Assembly: GCA_025363795.1 (NCBI GenBank) | Contig: JANYLE010000158.1 | Coordinates: forward strand, 1 to 6,533 | DNA: 6,533 bases | Reading direction: 5' to 3' | Origin: Mariniphaga sp. | GTDB taxonomy: Bacteria > Bacteroidota > Bacteroidia > Bacteroidales > Prolixibacteraceae | In this document: piece by piece, positions 1 to 5,058 of the stretch | How the letters are laid out: every line of letters starts with the position of its first letter | Position numbering within the stretch: position 1 is the stretch's first letter | Translations under genes and position numbers: made by a program | Notes under the pieces: model-generated | Databases searched by the model: none | Told to the model about the DNA's origin: nothing | Seen by the model: only the letters and a program-made list of their open reading frames with translations

Positions 1-204
1 GGAATCTATTTTATTCCTGCCTTGATTGAGAAATGGGAAAGCGAGAAGATCAACAGCCAGTTTATTAATTTCGACCAGGTTAAAAAATACCTCGACTTTG
101 GCGGAATACGGCTCGAAGACGATATTCTGGTGACAGAAACAGGCGGAAAGGTGATCGGCAAACGGATCCCAATCGATCCCGAAGAACTCGAATCGCTGCA
201 ATAA
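1..204 (+). CDS. M24-family metallopeptidase (Xaa-Pro aminopeptidase-like), C-terminal end, 5' partial
   Basis: The left edge of the window cuts this gene; 67 C-terminal residues and a TAA stop remain. The visible protein opens with GIYFIPALIE, which in M24 'pita-bread' peptidases directly follows a metal-binding glutamate (…EPGIY), here just outside the window. Residues 34-45, GGIRLEDDILVT, match the other conserved block of the fold: the glutamate at visible residue 39 is the expected last ligand of the two-metal centre. Family members of this type remove N-terminal residues before proline from cytoplasmic peptides. The tail ending in …IPIDPEELESL is also usual for Xaa-Pro peptidases. The reading frame is open from base 1, and the apparent TTG at 22 is internal rather than a start. 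The exact subtype (aminopeptidase P or prolidase) cannot be settled from the tail alone. Confidence 0.85.
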   Translation, partial: GIYFIPALIEKWESEKINSQFINFDQVKKYLDFGGIRLEDDILVTETGGKVIGKRIPIDPEELESLQ

Positions 205-283
205 GCTACGAATAACCGGACAGCTTAATTTGCCAAAGATTCCCGGGCCAAATACGATCTGTTTTGACCGATTGGTACAGATC

Positions 284-326
284 CTTAATCCAACTGTCGC
301 TTCAACGGAGCGACAGTTGGATTAAA
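284..326. terminator. Perfect 16-17 bp inverted repeat downstream of the peptidase gene; hairpin, possible terminator
   Basis: Arms 285-300 and 310-325 are exact reverse complements over 16 bp, and a T-A pair at 301/309 extends the stem to 17 bp with a 7-nt loop. It lies 80 bp after the peptidase stop, so it probably ends or protects that transcript. Neither strand has a proper run of U after the stem (only AAAATAC on the + strand), so it is not a textbook intrinsic terminator. Confidence 0.5.
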
Positions 327-664
327 ATACCGGGTAAAGGAACAACCTTCAACGAAAAATCTGGTGCGAATACCTTTCATCCATTATTGGGTTGAATATT
401 TATTGTATTTAACCGTAACGGACCGCTTCGAAAAATAAAACCGGATCAGCCTGTAACTTCTTCGGATCTTCGGGAATGAAAAGCGGCGTCGCTATGCCGG
501 AACTTTGCCTGATCGGCAGGCTCCGAAATCGCCTTAATCATCAACCCTGAAAATGCTATAGGTTATTCGATTGATTATAAGCCATCCCCTTATATTGCCG
601 GTCGTTTTGCATTCCAATTTTAGTCATTCGGAAAGCCTGCATTTAAATAAAGAGCGGCAAAATG

Positions 665-695
665 TTGTAATTTGTCGATTGAATCGTTATGTTTG
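665..695 (+). promoter_or_regulatory. Putative Bacteroidota sigma-ABfr promoter for the cold-shock gene
   Basis: TATGTTTG at 688-695 matches the -7 consensus TAnnTTTG exactly. A TTG at 665-667 lies 20 nt upstream, close to the usual spacing of the -33 element. The start of transcription would be near 700, giving a leader of about 185 nt before the ATG at 886. Long untranslated leaders are known for cold-shock mRNAs in other bacteria. The assignment rests only on consensus matching. Confidence 0.45.
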
Positions 696-885
696 TAATA
701 ATGATGAAAAAAGATGATTTCTTATTGGGATTACTGAAATGTTTCGGGTGCTAGGCAATATCATTAAGAATTCATTTCATAACTCACCAAATCAGGTTTT
801 TATATTGATTGTTTACAATAGATGGACCGTTTGGATACTGTAGCAGAAAAAATAAATAAAACAGAAAATAAATAAATAATAATTT

Positions 886-1335
886 ATGAGTAGATCGCAG
901 GAATCATTCAATAAAAAGGATGTAAGACAGAAGAAAGAGAAAAACAGAAAAGAAAAAGAGAAAAAAAGATTGGCCCGGAAAGACAATGACAAAGGAAGCT
1001 TTGACGATATGATTGCATACGTCGATGAAAATGGAATGCTCACCTCAACACCACCTGATCCCACCAGAAAAATAATCACCAAATTAGAAGATATTGAAAT
1101 CAGCATCCCTAAACAGGATCCGATGGATAAACCAGATCCGATTCGCAAAGGAACTGTATCGTTTTTCAATGATTCGAAAGGTTTTGGATTTATCAAAGAT
1201 TCTGAAACAGGCGAAAGTGTATTCGTTCACATCAATAATTTGATCGACAGTATTAAAGAGGGTAATTTGGTCTCCTTCGAAGTCGAAATGGGACAAAAAG
1301 GACCTATCGCCGTGCAGGTTAGATTATTTAAATAG
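886..1335 (+). CDS. Cold-shock-domain protein with basic, lysine-rich N-terminal extension
   Basis: This 149-residue protein has a complete cold-shock domain at its C-terminus (about residues 88-149, starting KGTVSFFND). Both RNA-binding motifs are present: RNP1 as KGFGFI at 98-103 and RNP2 as VFVHI at 112-116. Such domains bind single-stranded RNA or DNA and melt RNA structure in the cytoplasm. Unlike the classical CspA of about 70 residues, residues 1-32 form a strongly charged segment rich in K, R and E, probably helical, which may add nucleic-acid or ribosome contacts. Residues 33-87 are a linker rich in D and P. Extended forms of this size are, as far as I know, common in Bacteroidota. 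The ATG at 886 follows an A/T-only leader with no Shine-Dalgarno sequence, as is normal in this phylum. The gene appears to be monocistronic. Confidence 0.9.
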   Translation: MSRSQESFNKKDVRQKKEKNRKEKEKKRLARKDNDKGSFDDMIAYVDENGMLTSTPPDPTRKIITKLEDIEISIPKQDPMDKPDPIRKGTVSFFNDSKGFGFIKDSETGESVFVHINNLIDSIKEGNLVSFEVEMGQKGPIAVQVRLFK

Positions 1336-1675
1336 CCACAATATTTAAAAATAGTTATCAGTTACTAAGCCCCCGGGTGTATCAGTTTATGCCCCGGCTT
1401 GTAACCATGACTTGCCGTTTTGAAATAAATGCTTTGTAAACGCAAGTCCGTTATTCATATTCCACAATAGCAACCTGTTTTCCAGCTCAACCGATCAATT
1501 CCGTCACGACGACTAACCCGACGGAAATCCTGCCCAATTCACCAAACATCATCCCTTCCAATCCATCATTTCCTGCTGCCGTACCCTTTAAGTGGCCAAT
1601 AATTTATATTTTTACGATAGGCAAAATGCTAATTGGATAATGCCTCCTCATGATCCTGCAACTTAATTCAACGGA
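1336..1675. other. Intergenic region (340 bp) with weak hairpins
   Basis: No gene is supported here. A stem AAGCC/GGCTT (1367-1371 with 1396-1400), enclosing an inner GGGTGTA/TATGCCC pairing with two wobbles, follows the cold-shock gene and may help end its transcript, but no U-run follows. A second small stem, TTCCGTC/GACGGAA, lies at 1499-1505 and 1520-1526. The + strand from about 1470 to 1590 is pyrimidine-rich. A weak -7-like TATATTTT near 1605 could serve the next gene, but I found no matching -33 element. Confidence 0.4.
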
Positions 1676-2602
1676 ATGAACAACCACACAAGAAACCTGC
1701 TCGCCCTATTTATCCTGATAGTGCTTTCCAATCCTTTAACCGCTCAAAAAGATCAGACTAAAGTCGCCCACCCGGCATTTGCATGCACCGATTATACACA
1801 GGGAAAGGTGTTTATTATTTCGCCGGACGGAAAACTTTTATGGGAATATCCTGCCGAGCGGTGTAATGACCTTTGGGTTTTGCCCAACGGGAACCTTTTA
1901 TTCAATACGGGTAACGGCGTAAAAGAAGTTACGCGCGACAAGAAGGTCGTTTTTGCTTACGAATCGAAAAGTGAGATCTATGCCTGTCAACGGCTGTCCA
2001 ATGGAAATACGTTTATCGGTGAATGCAATACGGGTTTTCTTCTCGAAGTATCACCGAAAGGGGAAATTGTTAAGAAAATTCAACTTTTACCCGATGGAAT
2101 GGAGGGTGATCATGCCTATATGCGCAATGCCCGCAAGCTTTCGAATGGCAATTACCTGGTTGCACATTATGGGTTGGATAAAGTATGCGAATACGATCCG
2201 GCCGGACACCTCGTTGGCGAAATTCCGGTTAAAGGCGGGCCGCATTCTGTCATCAGATTACCCAATGGGAATACTTTAATTGCCTGTTCGGATCATAATG
2301 GTGAACCCCGGATTGTCGAGGTTGATAAAGCCGGGAAAATTGTATGGCAACTGACAAAAGACGAACTGCCCGGCATCGGACTAAAGTTTATGACCGGTAT
2401 GGAAGTACTCCCCAACGGGAATATGGTATTCACAAACTGGCTTGGACATCATCAATTTGGAAAAGCACCCCATGCTTTCGAGATCACACGTGACAAACAC
2501 GTTGTCTGGGCCTATAGCGATACGACGATAACACAAACAATGTCGACCATCCAATTGCTCGATACCAAAGGAAATGCCCTAAAAGGGAATGTATTGCATT
2601 AG
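1676..2602 (+). CDS. Exported beta-propeller protein with NGN repeats (PQQ/WD40-like)
   Basis: This 308-residue protein starts with a signal peptide: a short polar N-terminus, a hydrophobic core LLALFILIVL at 8-17, and a likely signal peptidase I site after A23 (…PLTA/QKDQ). No lipobox cysteine is present, so a soluble periplasmic or secreted location is likely. The mature part carries five copies of L(P/S)NGN at residues 69-73, 107-111, 155-159, 195-199 and 245-249, each followed by a hydrophobic strand such as LLF, TFI or TLI. Between them lie turns of the type G-K-(I/L)-(L/V)-W, for example SPDGKLLWEY at 49-58 and KAGKIVWQL at 218-226. The spacing of 38-50 residues is that of propeller blades of the PQQ/WD40-like kind, so a 5-7 bladed propeller is inferred. 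No catalytic residues can be assigned; it may bind a ligand, a sugar or another protein. There is no Shine-Dalgarno sequence. A nine-codon frame (1650-1679) ends in an ATGA overlap with the start and is probably fortuitous. Confidence 0.8.
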   Translation: MNNHTRNLLALFILIVLSNPLTAQKDQTKVAHPAFACTDYTQGKVFIISPDGKLLWEYPAERCNDLWVLPNGNLLFNTGNGVKEVTRDKKVVFAYESKSEIYACQRLSNGNTFIGECNTGFLLEVSPKGEIVKKIQLLPDGMEGDHAYMRNARKLSNGNYLVAHYGLDKVCEYDPAGHLVGEIPVKGGPHSVIRLPNGNTLIACSDHNGEPRIVEVDKAGKIVWQLTKDELPGIGLKFMTGMEVLPNGNMVFTNWLGHHQFGKAPHAFEITRDKHVVWAYSDTTITQTMSTIQLLDTKGNALKGNVLH

Positions 2603-2640
2603 TCTGCCTTGTTGGCTAACACTAAATTCTAAATTTACAC

Positions 2641-2838
2641 CCCTCCGTTATTAATAACAATGGCGAATTCAATAATTACATTGCCATTGTAATTAATGGA
2701 AACGGCAAATCCAATAATTACATCCCCTCCGTTATTAATTACAATGGCAAATCCAATAATTACATCGCCATTGTAATTAATGAAAACGCCAAATCCAATA
2801 ATTACATCTTCCTTGTAATTAATAGAAATGCCAAATAA
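2641..2838. repeat. 42-bp tandem repeat array (minisatellite), four full units plus a partial fifth
   Basis: Units run 2641-2682, 2683-2724, 2725-2766, 2767-2808 and 2809-2838 (partial). All share ATTAAT at unit positions 10-15 and, in the full units, a tail close to CCAATAATTACATC. They alternate between two types: A units (first and third) begin CCCTCCGTTATTAAT, and B units (second and fourth) begin GCCATTGTAATTAAT, giving an 84-bp higher-order period. A degenerate half-copy (CTAAATTTACAC) precedes the array at 2629-2640. The period is a multiple of three, and one frame is open through the whole array on each strand, but neither has a start codon. The array occupies most of the 351-bp gap between the propeller gene and the next gene; the rest (2839-2953) is AT-rich leader DNA without a promoter I could identify. 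Confidence 0.93.
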
Positions 2839-2953
2839 ATTTTTTGAAATTTCATAATAATTAGCGAAACCTGCTAAAATTAAGTGCGTATAAGGATAAA
2901 AATGTACTAATTAAACGACGATTATATCTTATAAACACTTTTAATTATACTTT

Positions 2954-3331
2954 ATGGGAAGAACAGATGGAAGGATTGCGGTGCCCCGCAATGTAGAAGA
3001 TGTGCTTGATCTGGCAACAGATGTTTTTACAAAGCACACAGATGACGGCGAATTATCGCCGCTATTAAAACTCGACGGTGTCAATTGGGCTGTAGTTGGA
3101 CCAACCATTCCTACAGCATTGGCACTTCATAAACAAGCGGAGAGATTTAAAAGCCAAATGGAAGAGGCTTACCGCGAACGCGACCTTTACATGCCTGCTA
3201 TTGAAGAAGCTGTGAAGGCAAGTCGTAATTTACTCAAAGCCCATAATCAGAAAAATCCTAAACGATTAGGCGAATGGGGCTTCAAGGTTTCCGATTCGGT
3301 TCAGGCACCTAAACCTACAAAGGCTAAGTAG
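2954..3331 (+). CDS. Conserved-looking hypothetical helical protein, 125 aa
   Basis: I do not recognise a named family. The protein is soluble, with no signal peptide or membrane segment. Residues 12-29 and 51-98 are predicted helical; the second stretch, around RFKSQMEEAYRERDLYM, is rich in K, R and E and may form a coiled coil. A short conserved-looking motif NPKRLGEWGFKV at 101-112 follows, then a Lys/Pro tail (QAPKPTKAK) that is probably disordered. The ATG at 2954 is chosen because the preceding bases are AT-rich leader with in-frame stops. It stands alone: the repeat array lies upstream and a strong terminator starts six bases after its stop codon. Coding is supported by the protein-like composition and the well-placed terminator. 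A structural or nucleic-acid-associated role is possible but not shown. Confidence 0.75.
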   Translation: MGRTDGRIAVPRNVEDVLDLATDVFTKHTDDGELSPLLKLDGVNWAVVGPTIPTALALHKQAERFKSQMEEAYRERDLYMPAIEEAVKASRNLLKAHNQKNPKRLGEWGFKVSDSVQAPKPTKAK

Positions 3332-3336
3332 TATTT

Positions 3337-3381
3337 TTCACCCCTCATTCCGATAAGCTGGATTGAGGGGTGAATTATTTT
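3337..3381 (+). terminator. Strong intrinsic terminator of the 125-aa protein gene
   Basis: TTCACCCCTCA at 3337-3347 pairs perfectly with TGAGGGGTGAA at 3364-3374 (11 bp). After a T-T mismatch, TCC/GGA closes an 8-nt loop at 3352-3359. The stem is followed by TTATTTTAT. On the opposite strand the stem is followed by AAAAATAC, so it would work mainly in the + direction. Confidence 0.9.
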
Positions 3382-3426
3382 ATAATATTTGTATAGTCCG
3401 TTAAGATCTATTAAACTCAATGAAAT

Positions 3427-3455
3427 AACCCGGTATATAGCCGGGTTTTATTTTG
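3427..3455 (+). terminator. Second intrinsic terminator
   Basis: AACCCGG at 3427-3433 pairs with CCGGGTT at 3441-3447 around a 7-nt loop (TATATAG), followed directly by TTATTTT. It lies about 50 bp beyond the first terminator. It is either a fail-safe for the same transcript or the end of a short RNA that starts between the two. Confidence 0.85.
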
Positions 3456-3540
3456 GTAATAAGAATTCTGTTTAGTAGGTTTGTAATACTAAATCGTAAA
3501 ATCAAAATTGAAGAATCCTAAAATTTGAATTGACTTACAA

Positions 3541-3599
3541 TTGATCATTGGTTTGCTGCTTAATGAGTATCTGTAGTAATAATGATCAAAATAATGATC
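3541..3599. repeat. AATAATGATC direct repeats plus an inverted copy upstream of a promoter; possible operator
   Basis: AATAATGATC occurs at 3578-3587 and again at 3590-3599, a period of 12 bp (about one helical turn). TTGATCATT at 3541-3549 is the exact reverse complement of AATGATCAA at 3581-3589. The cluster sits about 40-95 bp upstream of the -7 element at 3636, a plausible place for a regulator to bind. In AT-rich DNA such short matches can arise by chance. Confidence 0.3.
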
Positions 3600-3635
3600 C
3601 AAAACTGAATTGATATCTTAACAAAAAGCTTAAAA

Positions 3636-3643
3636 TATCTTTG
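3636..3643 (+). promoter_or_regulatory. Promoter -7 element for the 139-aa protein gene
   Basis: TATCTTTG matches the Bacteroidota -7 consensus TAnnTTTG exactly. The nearest TTG upstream (3610-3612) is 23 nt away, a little far for a -33 element. Transcription would start near 3650, leaving a leader of about 50 nt before the ATG at 3701. Confidence 0.5.
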
Positions 3644-3700
3644 TCCAAAGCATTCAATGTGTTGATTAAACTATAAAACATCTAACTTTAAACTATAAGT

Positions 3701-4120
3701 ATGTTTGATTTTTTAAAACCTCGTACTGAATATGGCAAAATGGCCAATTCAATCAATAAAGTTAATAAAATGATACAAGATCTCATTTCCGAAAATGGAG
3801 GCATATCAGATATTGATGAATTTACTGAACGTATCCTTTTTATCGCTTATCTTATAAGAAAAAGTGTAAATGATAGAATGGATATGAATAATTGGCCTTG
3901 GGAAACAAATATGATGGTTCCTAGCATTTCCAGAGGTGTTATAACTCTTTGGGTTGCTTGGTCAAAAATAGTAGGTGATTTAAATATAATTGCAGATCAA
4001 CTCGAATTAACAGATAGAGTTAAAGAAATCATGGAAAATAATGATGTGTATTATGAATATGAAAGAAGCATTAATGAGAAGGAAAGAAGAAGAATTAGTA
4101 AGATTTTCTATTTTGAATAG
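3701..4120 (+). CDS. Hypothetical protein, 139 aa, unknown function
   Basis: I do not recognise this protein. It has no signal peptide and is probably all-helical: residues 11-31 (many N, K and I), 38-57 (FTERILFIAYLI, amphipathic or hydrophobic), 76-99 (ISRGVITLWVAWSKIVG, hydrophobic with three tryptophans nearby at 65, 67 and 84, plus W87) and a charged C-terminal helix at 103-135 ending ERRRISKIFYFE. The two hydrophobic helices may be buried in a helical bundle rather than span a membrane. The start is the first ATG after a good promoter element. The DNA is clearly poorer in G+C than the flanking genes (about 28% in its first 60 bp, against about 45% in a sample of the batE-like gene), which suggests horizontal acquisition or relaxed constraint. 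The next gene follows 135 bp downstream on the same strand and might be co-transcribed. Confidence 0.7.
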   Translation: MFDFLKPRTEYGKMANSINKVNKMIQDLISENGGISDIDEFTERILFIAYLIRKSVNDRMDMNNWPWETNMMVPSISRGVITLWVAWSKIVGDLNIIADQLELTDRVKEIMENNDVYYEYERSINEKERRRISKIFYFE

Positions 4121-4255
4121 GGAATCAATTCAATTTTATAAAGAGAAACTTATGCATTTTAATATTTAACTTCACTATAGTCCCAATTTCAAACAATTAA
4201 GAGAAAATAATTTACTTAGAAAGATTTTTTTTTAACCCTTTAAAGATCACTGAAA

Positions 4256-4501
4256 ATGTATAACTATTACATAGTTACGGCCTTTCTATTCCTTTTTACA
4301 ACAGTAACATTTATTTTTTTATTTAAAAAAGTGAAAGGAGGTATTGGCCAATATAATCTTAAAATTTATGGCATAACTTTCATAGGTATACTTGTAACTT
4401 TATTAGCCATAAGTCCAATTGACCCAACTAGCTTAGCTCCTGCTTATGGTATTTTAGGAGCAATAATTGGATATTTATTTGGCTTAAAAGATGAAAAATA
4501 G
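4256..4501 (+). CDS. Small membrane protein, 81 aa, with three predicted helices
   Basis: Three hydrophobic segments are visible: residues 5-23 (aromatic-rich, YIVTAFLFLFTTVTFIFLF), 38-54 (around ITFIGILVTLLAI) and 61-76 (the glycine-rich APAYGILGAIIGYLFG), followed by a charged tail LKDEK. The loop KKVKGGIGQ after helix 1 is positive, which by the positive-inside rule places it in the cytoplasm with the N-terminus outside. Short proteins of this shape include holin-like, toxin-like and accessory inner-membrane proteins, but no family can be named. The start is the ATG at 4256, just after an A/T-rich stretch with no Shine-Dalgarno sequence. Like its upstream neighbour it is strongly AT-rich. 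No terminator is obvious after it, and it converges on the minus-strand cyclase remnant. Confidence 0.65.
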   Translation: MYNYYIVTAFLFLFTTVTFIFLFKKVKGGIGQYNLKIYGITFIGILVTLLAISPIDPTSLAPAYGILGAIIGYLFGLKDEK

Positions 4502-4596
4502 TTCTACAGATATTAAAATACTCATTTTTATATGGAAGATGTTTTTCAATAAAAGGGATGCATTTTCCCCCTCATACCCTTAACATTTATAATTCC

Positions 4597-4713
4597 TCAT
4601 TCCACCTTTGCACACGCTCTTACAATCGAACTATCAGCTTCAATCTTTAACGGAAAAGCAAAGATTTCGAAGTTGGTGGCGTGTAATAGTTGATGAAGAT
4701 TCGAGATGTTTTG
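4597..4713 (-). pseudogene. 3'-end remnant of a second cyclase/formamidase-like gene
   Basis: Read on the minus strand, this stretch encodes QNISNLHQLLHATNFEIF and onward to …RACAKVE followed by TGA. It matches the C-terminal 39 residues of the intact cyclase gene at 5059-5676 (…ENLTNLHQLLHATNFEIF … RAVARVN). Bases 4615-4710 align without gaps to 5077-5172 at about 90% identity (10 mismatches in 96). Over the 29 codons from AAT (N of NLHQ) to the GCG of …IVRA, all seven differences are synonymous. Upstream of about 4713 the similarity stops and the catalytic part, including the metal-binding histidines, is missing. The frame stays open only to a TAG at 4762-4764, with no start codon. It is therefore the tail of a paralogue lost by recombination or deletion. 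Confidence 0.88.
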
Positions 4714-4778
4714 CGGATATGCTTGGAGCTTACAAAATAATGGCGATTGCCTATAATAACTCTATTTGAAGGCTATCT

Positions 4779-4982
4779 TTATTTAATCAAAGATTCTTTC
4801 CTTTTGTTCCAGCGTCCTTTTTTAATCTGGTTTACAAGCGCATCAACATCACTTTGTTTCGCTTTTGAGTTTCGGGTGGCCTCTTTGTATTGAAGCCAAT
4901 CAGTCATATCCTGAAGTTCGTCGATATTCATATCCCCAGGCAACCTGATAATAATCTCATTAGATGTTCTCTCAATGATCAT
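4779..4982 (-). CDS. Antitoxin-like small protein, 67 aa (orphan)
   Basis: The sequence begins MIIERTSNEIIIRLPGDMN, continues with a helix ELQDMTDWLQYKEATRNSKAKQ, then SDVDALVNQIKKGRW and a basic tail. This layout (an N-terminal beta strand with EIIIRLP, a helix with a 'YKEAT..SKAKQ..VD.L' block, and a tail with a conserved W among K/R residues) resembles small antitoxins frequently annotated in Bacteroidota and cyanobacteria next to PIN-domain (VapC-type) toxins. By analogy it would bind and neutralise its toxin and repress its own promoter. Here no toxin gene follows on the minus strand: the next sequence downstream is a gap of about 65 bp and then the cyclase remnant. It is thus an orphan, perhaps kept after loss of the toxin or acting on a toxin elsewhere. 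The start ATG at 4982 follows AGAAAGGAC, unusually rich in purines but too close for a good ribosome site. The family assignment is from memory of the pattern. Confidence 0.65.
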   Translation of the reverse strand: MIIERTSNEIIIRLPGDMNIDELQDMTDWLQYKEATRNSKAKQSDVDALVNQIKKGRWNKRKESLIK

Positions 4983-4996
4983 GTCCTTTCTTTTTG

Positions 4997-5004
4997 CAAA
5001 TCTA
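4997..5004 (-). promoter_or_regulatory. Possible -7 promoter element for the antitoxin-like gene
   Basis: On the minus strand TAGATTTG matches TAnnTTTG, centred about 18 bp upstream of the ATG. Transcription from it would give a nearly leaderless mRNA. A clear -33 TTTG is not seen, so the call is tentative. Confidence 0.3.
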
Positions 5005-5058
5005 CAAATATCTTTAATCAGAATGACCTCTATTGTTTTTATGAGAAGCTGGAATACC

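Larger units (their letters stand above)
205..885. other. Long gap (681 bp) without a supported gene
   Basis: The gap holds the perfect hairpin at 285-325, a smaller bulged hairpin at 498-525 (CGGA…GCCTG/CAGGC…TCCG), and the putative cold-shock promoter and leader from about 665 onward. Bases 409-540 have a short open frame on the minus strand with protein-like composition but no start codon; it is discussed as a possible gene relic. Nothing else in the gap is recognisable. Confidence 0.5.

Noticed and set aside
813..1196. A 127-codon minus-strand frame with many hydrophobic residues
   Set aside because: It is the antisense of the lysine-rich N-terminus and linker of the cold-shock protein; complementing AAA/AAG codons gives runs of F, L and S. 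No homology is visible.
1650..1679. Nine-codon upstream frame overlapping the propeller start as ATGA
   Set aside because: Too short to support; no ribosome site, and short frames of this kind arise often by chance.
1953..2279. A 108-codon + strand frame inside the propeller gene
   Set aside because: It lies out of frame within a well-supported gene that has a signal peptide and regular repeats, and its own translation shows no domain pattern.
2641..2838. Regularly spaced repeats that could suggest a CRISPR array
   Set aside because: The 42-bp units are contiguous with no unique spacers between them, and no cas genes are present; it is a tandem minisatellite.
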